Assembly (NCBI GenBank): GCA_015067185.1
Contig: SVMZ01000029.1
Coordinates: 1-38,929, forward strand
Direction of reading: 5' to 3'
Source: Oscillospiraceae bacterium
GTDB lineage: Bacteria > Bacillota > Clostridia > Oscillospirales > Ruminococcaceae
Length of the DNA stretch: 38,929 nucleotides
Below the pieces are notes generated by a model. That model worked only from the letters and a program-made list of their open reading frames with translations, searched no databases and had not been told where the DNA came from. Of this stretch, positions 23,331 through 32,123 are shown piece by piece (positions within the stretch are counted from its first letter, which is position 1; every line of letters starts with the position of its first letter). The position numbers and the translations under genes were made by a program.

Positions 23331-25188
23331 TGGCGGACATCTTCCCGAGTTGGAGCCAAGAATGATCGCCACTCCCTATACCACCCGTGAAACCGAACCG
23401 CACTGGGGTGAAGCACGTAAAGCCGGTTGGGGTGCAGAGATCTCCGGAAACTATTGGTATGGACTGGTAGAGCTTGCCTATACACTTAACGATGATGAAC
23501 TGAAGGCCATGGCAGACAAATGGGTAGCGGAAGTGCTTGCCAACCGCTGCGAAGATGGCTATCTCGGAACCTACACCGAAAACGATGATATGTTTGATGA
23601 CTACAATGCGTGGGGAACCGCCTGCGGCATGAATGCCCTGCTCTCCTATTACAACGCAACCGGCCGTGAAGATGTTTTGAAAGCAGTTCACGACTGCATG
23701 CTGTGGTTCTGCAAAAACTGGGCCGGTGATAAAAAGACGCGCTACGCAGGCATCTTTATTGCAAACGCAATGAGCAAGTGCTATCTGCTTACAGGAGACA
23801 AACGGCTTGTGGATTTCTGCGAGGAATATTATGATTTTCTTGAGAAAAACGATCTCTTCGGAAAATCCCTCTCTGCATATCTTGGTGAAAAACTCAGATA
23901 TAACACCAACCACGGTGCGGGGTATACTAATTCCATGGTGCGCCCTCTGGATGTCTATTTGATGAACGGTGATGAAAAATATCTCAATGCGACACTCAAT
24001 GCCTACCGCAAAGCAAAAAATAAGATGATGCAGAAAACCGGAGGCATTACCTGCGAGGTCGAATACCTTGCTCCGCTGGGAGCTGTTGTTGAAACGGAAT
24101 ACTGCGGAATTGCCATGTTCAACTACGCTATGGCAAACCTGCTCTATGTAACGGCAGAGTCGGAATACGGCGATGAAATGGAAAGAACCGTGTTCAACGC
24201 AGGTGAAGGAGCCCGTAAAAAAGATGAAAAGGCAATTGCCTACATGTCCTCTCCCAACCAGATATTTGCAACCGAAAAATCCTCTCCCGCAGCAGGGTTC
24301 CATCAGGTGTACGCTCCCTGTGATCCCACTGCCTGCTGTCCCGTTATGTCGGTAAGACTGCTGCCCGAGTATTTGCGTTATTCGGTGCTGAAAGGGGAAG
24401 ATGGTTCGGTTTGGTTCGGCGCATATGCTCCCATGAAGGCTTCTGTAGACGGCATTTCCTTTGAGACCGAGACTCTCTATCCCTTCCGTGATACGATAGA
24501 GTATAAAATCAGTACTGCTGCGCCTGTTAAAAAGACACTACATTTCCGCATTCCGGAGTGGTGCAATAACGCCTCCATAAAAGTCAACGGCAAGGACAGC
24601 GGTGTTGTTTGTGCAGCAAAGAGTTTTGCGGCTATTGACGGTGAATGGAAAGAAGGAGATATCATTACCCTCACTCTTCCGATGAGTGTAAGAATCAGCA
24701 AAGTGGATGACTCCGACCGCTGCTCTCATTTCCCCATAACCATCGAATACGGACCGCTGCTCTATGCACTGCAGGTTCCCGAAAGCTGGGATGCCTATCC
24801 CGGAAGACCGGTTACACCTCTTCCTGATGGATGGCATTGGTATAATGTCAATCCCATCATTCCCAGAAGTAATCTGGATGTCTATGACGACATGGGCAAA
24901 CGGAAGGAATTGATCAGTTGGAATGTGGCATTGGATGAAAACATCACAGCTGACCAGGTGACCGTGGAACTGCTTGAACCGGCTGGCTATCCGTGGGAAA
25001 ATCCTCCTATCAAGTTGCACGCCCCCGCATGGAAAGCACCATATGCTTACCCGCCCTATCCCTCCAGAAACGCGGAACCTCTCTGTGAAAAGGGTTATGT
25101 TGAAGTAACTCATCCCGTTGATATAGAACTGGTACCCTTTGGCTGCACCGCACTGCGTATCTCCTATTTCCCCAGAGCCGGTAAATAA
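23236..25188 (+). CDS. GH127-type beta-L-arabinofuranosidase-like enzyme (copy 1)
   Basis: This family (DUF1680) releases beta-L-arabinofuranose from plant glycans such as hydroxyproline-linked arabino-oligosaccharides, using a zinc-bound cysteine nucleophile. The 650-residue protein has the (alpha/alpha)6 barrel regions (NPRGWMLEQLRRN, DGYLGTY, NHGAGYTNS). It also has Cys290 in VETEYCG and the pair Cys367-Cys368 in CCPVM. The spacing of 77 between these equals that of the zinc cysteines Cys340 and Cys417 in the characterised Bifidobacterium enzyme HypBA1. Glutamates in TCEVEYL are candidates for the fourth ligand. No signal peptide is seen. It has its own leader, a strong GGAGG site, and a terminator behind it. 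Confidence 0.9.
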   Translation: MEKYNKLSTLPLGSINPRGWMLEQLRRNKDGIGGHLPELEPRMIATPYTTRETEPHWGEARKAGWGAEISGNYWYGLVELAYTLNDDELKAMADKWVAEVLANRCEDGYLGTYTENDDMFDDYNAWGTACGMNALLSYYNATGREDVLKAVHDCMLWFCKNWAGDKKTRYAGIFIANAMSKCYLLTGDKRLVDFCEEYYDFLEKNDLFGKSLSAYLGEKLRYNTNHGAGYTNSMVRPLDVYLMNGDEKYLNATLNAYRKAKNKMMQKTGGITCEVEYLAPLGAVVETEYCGIAMFNYAMANLLYVTAESEYGDEMERTVFNAGEGARKKDEKAIAYMSSPNQIFATEKSSPAAGFHQVYAPCDPTACCPVMSVRLLPEYLRYSVLKGEDGSVWFGAYAPMKASVDGISFETETLYPFRDTIEYKISTAAPVKKTLHFRIPEWCNNASIKVNGKDSGVVCAAKSFAAIDGEWKEGDIITLTLPMSVRISKVDDSDRCSHFPITIEYGPLLYALQVPESWDAYPGRPVTPLPDGWHWYNVNPIIPRSNLDVYDDMGKRKELISWNVALDENITADQVTVELLEPAGYPWENPPIKLHAPAWKAPYAYPPYPSRNAEPLCEKGYVEVTHPVDIELVPFGCTALRISYFPRAGK

Positions 25189-25213
25189 AGTTGAATCTAT
25201 AAGCGTGTGATTG

Positions 25214-25256
25214 AATATGGCCTGTTTCTCTGAATACTCAGGGAACAGGCCATATT
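25214..25256 (+). terminator. Terminator-like hairpin between the two GH127 genes
   Basis: AATATGGCCTGTT (25214-25226) pairs perfectly with AACAGGCCATATT (25244-25256). The following T run is short (ATGTTTG), but the stem is long. It separates the two paralogs into distinct units. Confidence 0.7.
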
Positions 25257-25354
25257 ATGTTTGTAAAAATAGAGCGGCTTAAAGAGAGATCCAGACAGTC
25301 AGAATTTGAAAGGAAAGTGATGAAAATAAAGAGAAACAAAAAAATACTATACAA

Positions 25355-25565
25355 AAACAAAAAAATCATATTGAAAAAACAACGTAAATATGATAGCTTA
25401 TAGTTAATAAAACGAAAATAAAACGGTGTTGCCCTGAAAAGCAGAACCGTATAAAACGGAGGATTACTATGGAGAAATACAATAAGCTTTCAACGCTTCC
25501 TCTTGGTTCCATCAATCCGCGCGGATGGATGCTGGAGCAGCTGCGCAGAAATAAAGAAGGGCTTG
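25355..25565 (+). repeat. Direct repeat, copy 2: upstream region and start of the second GH127 gene
   Basis: It is the counterpart of 23121-23330. Differences are scattered single bases and small changes in the A-rich part, while the stretch from GCCCTGAAAAGC through the first 14 codons or so is nearly unchanged. Confidence 0.8.
25423..25450 (+). promoter_or_regulatory. Conserved leader hairpin, copy 2
   Basis: ACGGT (25423-25427) pairs with ACCGT (25446-25450), inner TGC with GCA. Same element as at 23190-23217 with a single change (A to G) outside the stems. Confidence 0.45.
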
Positions 25566-27421
25566 GAGGAAAGCTTCCCGAGTTGGAACCGAGAATGATC
25601 GCCACTCCCTATACCACCCGTGAAACCGAACCGCGCTGGGGTGAAGAACGCAAAGCTGGTTGGGGCGCAGAGATCTCCGGCAACTATTGGAACGGACAGA
25701 TTGAACTGGCCTTCACACTGGGTGATCCTGAGCTGATTGCCATGGCAGACAAATGGGTGGATGAAGTGCTGGCCAACCGCTGTGCAGACGGTTATCTGGG
25801 TACCTACACTGAAACTGACGATATATATGATGACTATAACGCATGGGGAAGCGCCTGTGGTATGAACGCTCTGCTTTCCTATTACAGTGCAACAAAACGT
25901 GAGGATGTCCTGAAGGCAGTTTATGACTGCATGCTGTGGTTCTGCGACAAATGGGCCGGGGACAAGAAGACCCGTTACGGCGGTGTTTCCATTGTCAGTT
26001 CTATGAGCGAAGTATATCTCTATACCGGCGACGAGCGCCTCATCAAATTCTGTGAAGATTATTATGATTTCCTTGAGCGCAACGACCTGTTTGACAAATC
26101 CCTCAAAGCATTCCTGGATCCCCATCTGAACTATAATGCCAACCACGGTGCCGGCTATGCAGAGAGCCTCAGCCATCCGCTGGAAGTTTATCTGATGAAC
26201 GGCAACAAAAAGTATTTTGATGCAACCATCAATGCCTATCGCAAAGCCCGCGACAAGGTTATGCAGAAGACCGGCGGTATCACCTGTGAGTCTGAGTATC
26301 TTGCTCCGGTGGGCGCAATTGTTGAAACGGAGTACTGCGGTATCGCTATGCTGAACCACTCTCTTGCCAAGATGCTCTATACCACTGCAGATCCCGAATA
26401 TGCAGATATGATGGAGCGTGCCGTATTCAACGCCGGTGAGGGTGCCCGTAAGAAGGATGAAAAGGCTATCGCCTATCTCCATTCCCCCAACCAGATTTTT
26501 GCTACTGCACACTCCTCCTATGCAGACGGACATCATCAGGTATATGCTCCCTGTGTACCGGTTTCCTGCTGCCCGGTTATGTCTGTACGTCTGCTGCCGG
26601 AATTCCTGCGTTATTCCGTGCTGAAGGGTGAGGACGGCTCTGTTTGGTTCAGTGCTTATTCTCCGATGAAGGTCAATGCCGGCGATATCTCCTTTGAGAC
26701 CGAGACCCTCTATCCCTTCCGTGATACCATCGAATATAAAGTCAGTGCAGCTGCTCCCATTCAGAAGAAACTGTACTTCCGTATCCCCGATTGGTGCAAG
26801 AATGCCTCCATCAAAGTCAACGGTAAGGACAGCGGCGCTGTCTGCGCAGCAAAGAGCTATGCCGAGATCGAAGGTGAGTGGAAAGACGGCGATGTGATCA
26901 CCGTTACCTTCCCGATGGAAGTGGTTGTCAGCAAGGTCGATGACTCTGATCGCTGCTCTAAGTTCCCCATTGCCATTGAGTATGGACCGCTGCTCTACTG
27001 CCTGCAGATCCCCGAAAGCTGGGATGCCTATCCCGGTACACCCTATACTCCGTTGCCGGAAGGCTGGCATTGGTACAACGTCAACCCCATCATCCCGCCC
27101 AGTGGACTGGATGTATATGATGATATGGGACAGCGTAAACACCTGATCAGCTGGAACGTAGCACTGGATGAAAACATCACCGCAGATCAAATCAGTGTAG
27201 AGCTGCTTGAACCGGCCGGCTATCCCTGGGAAAACCCGCCCATTAAGCTGCATGCTCCTGCATGGAAGGCTCCTTATTCCTATCCTCCCTATGCCAGCAA
27301 GACCATGAACCCCTATGGTGACAAGGGCCGTGTTTCTGTCACCCATGAGATGGAGATTGAGCTGATCCCCTTCGGCTGCACCGCACTGCGTATCTCCTAC
27401 TTCCCCAGAGCGGATAAATAA
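25469..27421 (+). CDS. GH127-type beta-L-arabinofuranosidase-like enzyme (copy 2)
   Basis: This 650-residue paralog has the same length as copy 1 and keeps the predicted zinc site: VETEYCG with Cys290 and SCCPVM with Cys367-Cys368. The first 30 or so and the last residues (PFGCTALRISYFPRA) are almost the same as in copy 1. The middle differs at many positions near the active site (for example DPHLNYNANHGAGYAESLSHP), so the copies may act on different linkages or leaving groups. No signal peptide is seen. The start follows GGAGG by six bases. Expression is probably separate from copy 1 because of the intervening hairpin and the duplicated control region. Confidence 0.9.
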   Translation: MEKYNKLSTLPLGSINPRGWMLEQLRRNKEGLGGKLPELEPRMIATPYTTRETEPRWGEERKAGWGAEISGNYWNGQIELAFTLGDPELIAMADKWVDEVLANRCADGYLGTYTETDDIYDDYNAWGSACGMNALLSYYSATKREDVLKAVYDCMLWFCDKWAGDKKTRYGGVSIVSSMSEVYLYTGDERLIKFCEDYYDFLERNDLFDKSLKAFLDPHLNYNANHGAGYAESLSHPLEVYLMNGNKKYFDATINAYRKARDKVMQKTGGITCESEYLAPVGAIVETEYCGIAMLNHSLAKMLYTTADPEYADMMERAVFNAGEGARKKDEKAIAYLHSPNQIFATAHSSYADGHHQVYAPCVPVSCCPVMSVRLLPEFLRYSVLKGEDGSVWFSAYSPMKVNAGDISFETETLYPFRDTIEYKVSAAAPIQKKLYFRIPDWCKNASIKVNGKDSGAVCAAKSYAEIEGEWKDGDVITVTFPMEVVVSKVDDSDRCSKFPIAIEYGPLLYCLQIPESWDAYPGTPYTPLPEGWHWYNVNPIIPPSGLDVYDDMGQRKHLISWNVALDENITADQISVELLEPAGYPWENPPIKLHAPAWKAPYSYPPYASKTMNPYGDKGRVSVTHEMEIELIPFGCTALRISYFPRADK

Positions 27422-27457
27422 GAATGACATCTGTGCCAAAAGCTAACAGTTAAAAGT

Positions 27458-27505
27458 AATCTCCCGCTTATCACTTGTTCAGGATAAGCGGGAGATTGCT
27501 TTTTT
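27458..27505 (+). terminator. Intrinsic terminator after GH127 copy 2
   Basis: A perfect 15-bp stem AATCTCCCGCTTATC (27458-27472) with GATAAGCGGGAGATT (27483-27497) followed by GCTTTTTT. It may also stop the converging minus-strand operon. Confidence 0.92.
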
Positions 27506-27524
27506 GAAAAAACGCAAAAAGAGA

Positions 27525-28412
27525 TTATAGTAATGCTCCGAGTTTTAAAATACTGTTTTGTGAAAGCGTAAAGGTCTGAAGATCCTGACTAAAAATACCA
27601 TCAGGGGTGATGGCATAGGTAAGCCGCCTGCCGTTGGGTCCATCCAGAATCTGGTGCAGAAAGCAAAGTGCTTCTTTGAAATCCTCAAAATCCTTGAAAG
27701 AAATATCGGTTTTCACCTCATTGATTGCCGATTTGAAAATACGGTCAACCTGCTCGGTACCGATAAGGGGCAGATATTGGTCGATAAAAGCCGCGCTGAG
27801 CTCCGATATTAATTTGCAGCGCACCTCCTCTCCACCGGTGTAAGCGGGAAAGGCAATAACAGAATAAAGCTGTTGTCCGGTGAAAAGCTGCAATCCCTCC
27901 GAGATTTCGGCAGGTGAGAGGGCGGCATGTTTGAGTGTGAACGGCATATAAAATTCAAGAGGACCAACAGCATCCATAGCAGCCGGAAGCACTTGTGAAT
28001 CCATCTGCATATAGCCGTCAACCGTAATGCTGAATGTCTGCTCTATGCCGTCTTCAACACGTGAGATCCCACCATCCAGAAATAGTTCAGATATCGTATA
28101 GGAATCGGAAAAACAGGTCAGGATGGATTGAGCAGGAAGGGTTGTTATAGGGATTTCCTGCCTGAGTGCGTTGAAAGAGAGCAGCGTACAACCAAGAGGC
28201 TGCTGCTCTTCATTCAGAAACAAAAGCATGACGGTACGTTTGTCGGTGCTTTCAGGAAGATAAACCGATATTTCTTCTTCATAAGTAAGCTTTTCCTGCG
28301 GCATCAATGCAGCCACGGCAAGAAAAGCAAAAAAGCAGAGAATGATAAAAGCAAGTGCATAAGAAATCATAAAGGCGCGCAGCCAGTAACTTCGTTTATT
28401 TTTGGGGTACAT
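27525..28412 (-). CDS. Degenerate LytR-CpsA-Psr (LCP)-like membrane-anchored protein
   Basis: The 295-residue protein has one N-terminal membrane helix (about 12-36) with basic residues before it and an outside domain. The order of segments recalls the LCP fold: a strand with VMLLFLNEEQQPLGCTLLSF, then ITTLPAQS where LCP enzymes have SIPRDT, then SITVDGYMQMDSQVLPAAMDAVGPLEFYMP, like the YVxVDFxGFxxLVDAVGGVxVxxP region. The arginine and aspartate of the PRD motif are missing, so it probably does not transfer glycopolymers to peptidoglycan. It follows the glycosidase gene by 65 bases, starting behind GGAG. The family call is tentative. Confidence 0.5.
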   Translation of the reverse strand: MYPKNKRSYWLRAFMISYALAFIILCFFAFLAVAALMPQEKLTYEEEISVYLPESTDKRTVMLLFLNEEQQPLGCTLLSFNALRQEIPITTLPAQSILTCFSDSYTISELFLDGGISRVEDGIEQTFSITVDGYMQMDSQVLPAAMDAVGPLEFYMPFTLKHAALSPAEISEGLQLFTGQQLYSVIAFPAYTGGEEVRCKLISELSAAFIDQYLPLIGTEQVDRIFKSAINEVKTDISFKDFEDFKEALCFLHQILDGPNGRRLTYAITPDGIFSQDLQTFTLSQNSILKLGALL

Positions 28413-28477
28413 TGATATTCTCCGATCAAAAAGATGACAGAGATAGTATTGACGGAAGAGAACCGGAAGATACTGAT

Positions 28478-30385
28478 TTAAAGAGTGAATGTAAAAGTAT
28501 GTATTTCTCCGGCGTGCAGATGCAGGGTGATCTCATTTGATGAAGGGGAATCAGGGAGATGCCAGCCAAAAAGCGGCAGAGTTTGTATCCCACTGTGCCA
28601 TGAGAAAATATAACCAATGCCGTCCTCGCTGAAGACGATAATCGTATGCGAATCGAAACAGGCGGCGGTGGTGCGTCCGTTGGTTTCCCAACGCCAGTTA
28701 CCGTTACTTTCATAGACAGGGCGGCCCATGGGACGTTTTTCGGATAAGGAGAGAAGTCGGCCAAGGGCCTGCATTGTTGCATCATCCGGGCGTTCTCCAA
28801 GGAGAAAATCTTCTGTGTTGTAAAGATAAGGGACGGAATAGACGGTGGCAGTGAGATAATCCTCTTTTATATGCTCGGAATTCATGACAGAATCGGAATC
28901 CAAGAGTATGTTGGGAGAGACAAGAGAGGCTATCCTTGCGCGGATTTCCCGTTCATCACGCACGCTTTGGTCGCCCAGACGGTTAATGTGGATATCGTTT
29001 TCAAAGAAAGGATTGACGGTGCTGGTGTTAACAAGAACGTCGGATTTTATTTGTTGTGCTGCTGAAGTAAACATCCTGTAAAAGCGACGTAGTTCCCTGA
29101 CACCGATCCCTTTTTCTGGATGGGCGTAGGAGACCTTCATAGGATCCGGAATTTGGAATGGACCATCGATTTTGACGCCGTCTGCATCGAGGCAATCCGG
29201 AGCATTGCCGAAAAGCACCCGGCATAGTTCTTTGATATACGCTTCCGCATGCTCTGAAGACCAATCAACATGCGGAATTCTGTTCTGTTCGGAAGAGAGA
29301 ACCCGGAAACGTTCAGCAAGGGTTTGTGTCTCAGGTGAGAGATGTGTTCGCCTGTCGGCTGAGAAAGGAATAATCCAGAGAAGAACTTTGTGTCCCCGCC
29401 GATGACACTCGTCGATAAAACCGCGCAATCCATGGAAGCGGTTCTGATCTGGATAGGGATCAATAGACCACTCGTATTGCCAGAAAGCGTCAACCACAAT
29501 GGTAAAATCAGTTTGAGCAAGCCGTTTTTCAGCATGATTCAACCAACAGTAAAGCCAATTAATATTATATTCGGGAGAAGCCCAATCGTCGGCGGTGTAG
29601 GCATTATATTGAAGTTGGGTACATTGATCACCGTAGCAGTCCACAGCAAAACGTTTCCACCAGGCGGGCCAGTTTTTTTGCTCAATAGGACAGGGATCAA
29701 TGAGGCCATATTCACGGAGTTTGCTGTAATATTCAGCAAGAGCACACCATTCGTCTGTGGGAAAAGTCAACATTAAACGTGGGGCGATATAGGTATCGCC
29801 AGCTGACAGATGCAGATTACCGCCAGGCATATCGGCAAGAATTCCGAATTTTTCAGACATACGGTATTGATAAGAGTTGGGAAGATCCAACAAGGAGTAG
29901 GCAATTTTGCCGAAGCGATTGCCGGAGAGCATAAGGAAAGGGGGCGGGGCAAAATAACTGTCAGTTGAACAATTACAGGGACGTTTATAAAGAGAGGAAC
30001 CATGTCCAAAAGTATTGTAGGGAGCGGGAGAAAAATAAAAATTGTTATCGTTAACGCTTAGAGCTTTGTTTCCTTTGCGGAAATATTCCAGCGTGTGGAT
30101 AGCTGTGGGTTGTGCGGCAGTTGTGGAAAATTCCGTAAGGATACAGTCGTCGTTGAGGGTAAGTATAAGTGATGCACTGCCCAACGGAGAGGAAAGATTT
30201 TGGTACTGTAGAGAAAGCCTGTTATTTTCCCAAAGTGGCTCACCGGCAATATCGTATACCGTACCATCGGAAAGAGTAAGTTGAGTGGAAAAAGGGAAAT
30301 GTTGCAGCCGTTCGCCCAAAAGGTTGAATAGAGAGAGGAAACCGTTGGCATATTCCAGAATATATTTTGTTTTTTCAATTCTCAC
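28478..30385 (-). CDS. GH31/GH36-like alpha-glycosidase (TIM barrel)
   Basis: The 635-residue protein has an N-terminal beta-sandwich-like region (1-230), a TIM barrel (about 240-540) and a short beta C-terminus. DFTIVVDAFWQYEWSIDP, GFIDECHRRGHKVLLWIIPFSAD and DCLDADGVKIDGPF resemble the strands of alpha-galactosidase and alpha-glucosidase-type clans. Asp407 in KIDG is at the position of the retaining nucleophile, and LGDQSVRDERE may hold the acid/base. I cannot place it in one family with certainty. It starts at GTG behind AGGGGG; no signal peptide is visible. It is divergent from the AraC regulator gene, a likely controller. Confidence 0.7.
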   Translation of the reverse strand: MRIEKTKYILEYANGFLSLFNLLGERLQHFPFSTQLTLSDGTVYDIAGEPLWENNRLSLQYQNLSSPLGSASLILTLNDDCILTEFSTTAAQPTAIHTLEYFRKGNKALSVNDNNFYFSPAPYNTFGHGSSLYKRPCNCSTDSYFAPPPFLMLSGNRFGKIAYSLLDLPNSYQYRMSEKFGILADMPGGNLHLSAGDTYIAPRLMLTFPTDEWCALAEYYSKLREYGLIDPCPIEQKNWPAWWKRFAVDCYGDQCTQLQYNAYTADDWASPEYNINWLYCWLNHAEKRLAQTDFTIVVDAFWQYEWSIDPYPDQNRFHGLRGFIDECHRRGHKVLLWIIPFSADRRTHLSPETQTLAERFRVLSSEQNRIPHVDWSSEHAEAYIKELCRVLFGNAPDCLDADGVKIDGPFQIPDPMKVSYAHPEKGIGVRELRRFYRMFTSAAQQIKSDVLVNTSTVNPFFENDIHINRLGDQSVRDEREIRARIASLVSPNILLDSDSVMNSEHIKEDYLTATVYSVPYLYNTEDFLLGERPDDATMQALGRLLSLSEKRPMGRPVYESNGNWRWETNGRTTAACFDSHTIIVFSEDGIGYIFSWHSGIQTLPLFGWHLPDSPSSNEITLHLHAGEIHTFTFTL

Positions 30386-30415
30386 GCAGAACGCCCCCTG
30401 TTGTTTTTTTATTTA

Positions 30416-30424
30416 TGGTATAAT
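30416..30424 (+). promoter_or_regulatory. Extended -10 promoter of the AraC regulator gene
   Basis: TGGTATAAT at 30416-30424. A second candidate (TTGAAA 30444-30449, 18 bases, TAAAAT 30468-30473) lies closer to the start codon but would leave almost no leader. Confidence 0.4.
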
Positions 30425-30489
30425 ATGCGGGGCAAAAAAGGAATTGAAAAAACATATCAATATATGGTAAAATCATATTGGTGATCAAG

Positions 30490-31269
30490 GTGAAAAGAAT
30501 TTTTGCATTATACAATAATGAAGATGAAGTTCATATCTGTGCCTTTGGCAGAGAAGATATTCCCAGAGATGCGCGATGGGGTAAGGGGAGTAGGGATATC
30601 TTCCTGATCCACTATGTTCTTGAGGGAGAGGGATACTTTAATTCACATAAAGTCAGAACCGGAGAAGGTTTTTTTATTACGCCTCAGATGATTCATGAAT
30701 ACCACTCCTCAGAGGCGCATCCATGGCGTTATTTCTGGGTGGCATTGAATGGATTGAGGGCAATGGAAATATGTGAAAATCATATAAAGACAAATGAGGA
30801 TGGGATTTTTGAATATTCCGGCAGAGGAGAACTGCTGGGGCTGATGGATAGCATCTTTTCCGAAAAAGAATTTATCGGCCAAACCAAAGCAATGGGATAT
30901 TTTTTGTTGCTGATGTCGCTTCATGATGAGGAGGGAAAGGCAAAGGGAAATGAGTACGTGGAAAGAGCCAAAAAATATATGCATACGAACTTTTACCGCA
31001 GCCTGTCGGTGACCGAAGTGGCAGAGAAGGTTGGAATCAGTGACAGATATCTCTACAATTTGTTTGTAAAATACGAAGGAATTTCCCCGAAGCAGTATCT
31101 GGGGGAATTGAGGTTTAAGAGATCCTGTTCTCTTTTGAAAAATTTGGATTGTTCAGTTGCGGAAGCAGCCTTTTCGGTAGGATTTGAAGATGCATTGGCT
31201 TTTACAAAGTTTTTTACGAAAAAAGCAGGTGTGTCACCGAGAGAATACAGAAAAAGTTTGAGAAACTGA
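30490..31269 (+). CDS. AraC-family transcriptional regulator
   Basis: The protein (about 259 residues) has an N-terminal cupin-like sensor part (FLIHYVLEGEGYFNSHKVR, then TGEGFFITPQMIHEYHSSE). Its C-terminal double helix-turn-helix contains SVTEVAEKVGISDRYLYNLF, CSVAEAAFSVGFEDALAFTK and the closing GVSPREYRKS. Such proteins usually activate sugar-use genes. The start is uncertain: TTG 30478, GTG 30481 or GTG 30490. The last is given because GGTGATC at 30480-30486 can pair with 16S rRNA, though the spacing is short. The divergent glycosidase operon is the obvious target, and the GH127 control regions, which lack a good -35, could be others. Confidence 0.88.
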   Translation: MKRIFALYNNEDEVHICAFGREDIPRDARWGKGSRDIFLIHYVLEGEGYFNSHKVRTGEGFFITPQMIHEYHSSEAHPWRYFWVALNGLRAMEICENHIKTNEDGIFEYSGRGELLGLMDSIFSEKEFIGQTKAMGYFLLLMSLHDEEGKAKGNEYVERAKKYMHTNFYRSLSVTEVAEKVGISDRYLYNLFVKYEGISPKQYLGELRFKRSCSLLKNLDCSVAEAAFSVGFEDALAFTKFFTKKAGVSPREYRKSLRN

Positions 31270-31302
31270 ATTTTGGCGAAACAGAGACGAGGAGAAGATA
31301 GG

Positions 31303-32076
31303 ATGAATACACGTGCAGAAAAATTGTTGGACAATATAAAAAAATGTGTAAAAGAAATTTTTGCACAGGAATTGGTTGGTGTGTATGTCCATGGTTCACT
31401 GGCATTTGGATGTTTTCACTGGGATAGAAGCGATATTGATTTTCTCATTGTGACAGAAAGTGTCCCAACACAAGCACAAAAAGAGCAGCTGATCAGAGAA
31501 ATGCTCTACCTGGATGAAGAAGCTCCCTCAAAGGGTATGGAGATGAGTGTGCTCACAAGAGAGAACTGCCGTCATTTTGTACATCCCATGCCTTTTGAAC
31601 TGCACTGGTCTAACTTCCACAAGGAGAATTTCCTGCGGGATCTCAGCGGTTATTGCCACTATATGCAGGGGGAAGATCCGGATTTGGCAGCACATGTTGC
31701 CGTAACAAAAGCAGTGGGTTTTGCATTGTGCGGAGAGCCCATTGATGAGGTGTTTGCGGAGGTGCCGAAGGCAGCCTATGTGGACAGCATCCGCTGTGAT
31801 TTAGCTGGGTGCCTTACAGAGATTGAGAAAGCTCCGCATTACTATATCCCCAATCTTTGCCGTGCGCTGGCTTATGCGGAAGAAAATTTGATTCTCTCCA
31901 AAGAACAGGGGCTGCGCTGGGCCGCGGAGAGACTTCCAAAGCGGTGGGAATATTTGCTGCAGAAAGTTTTGGAGTGTCATTACCTGGGAACGGTGTTTGG
32001 CTGTGAACAGGATCGTGAAACGGTAAAAGTATTTGCGGAAGAACTGCTGCGTTGCCTGAAAAAAGCAGGAATTTAA
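31303..32076 (+). CDS. Aminoglycoside nucleotidyltransferase-like protein (AadA/ANT type)
   Basis: The 257-residue protein has the nucleotidyltransferase motif GVYVHGSLAFGCFHWDRSDIDFL (about residues 20-43: glycine-serine followed by D-x-D metal ligands) and MEMSVLTREN with a further acidic residue. A helical C-terminal domain with PFELHWSN follows, like the DUF4111 domain of streptomycin/spectinomycin adenylyltransferases. It may adenylylate an aminoglycoside, or act on another substrate; resistance is not shown by sequence. The ATG at 31303 follows AGGAGAAG. It lies 33 bases after the AraC gene and ends at a strong terminator. Confidence 0.78.
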   Translation: MNTRAEKLLDNIKKCVKEIFAQELVGVYVHGSLAFGCFHWDRSDIDFLIVTESVPTQAQKEQLIREMLYLDEEAPSKGMEMSVLTRENCRHFVHPMPFELHWSNFHKENFLRDLSGYCHYMQGEDPDLAAHVAVTKAVGFALCGEPIDEVFAEVPKAAYVDSIRCDLAGCLTEIEKAPHYYIPNLCRALAYAEENLILSKEQGLRWAAERLPKRWEYLLQKVLECHYLGTVFGCEQDRETVKVFAEELLRCLKKAGI

Positions 32077-32077
32077 G

Positions 32078-32112
32078 AAAAACGCTCCGAGCCTTTGACT
32101 CGGAGCGTTTTT
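32078..32112. terminator. Bidirectional terminator
   Basis: AAAAACGCTCCGAG (32078-32091) and CTCGGAGCGTTTTT (32099-32112) form a perfect 14-bp stem with a 7-base loop. It ends the AraC-nucleotidyltransferase unit on the plus strand and the ceramidase-like operon on the minus strand. Confidence 0.92.
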
Positions 32113-32123
32113 GTGAGTGAAAG

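Noticed and set aside
25490..27439. 649-codon minus-strand open frame opposite the second GH127 gene
   Set aside because: Exact antisense of a well-supported GH127 gene, with no recognisable domain.
30043..30056. TGTTATCGTTAACG, similar to the LacI operator
   Set aside because: It lies deep inside the glycosidase coding region, and 11 of 14 matches can be explained by codons for SVNDNN.
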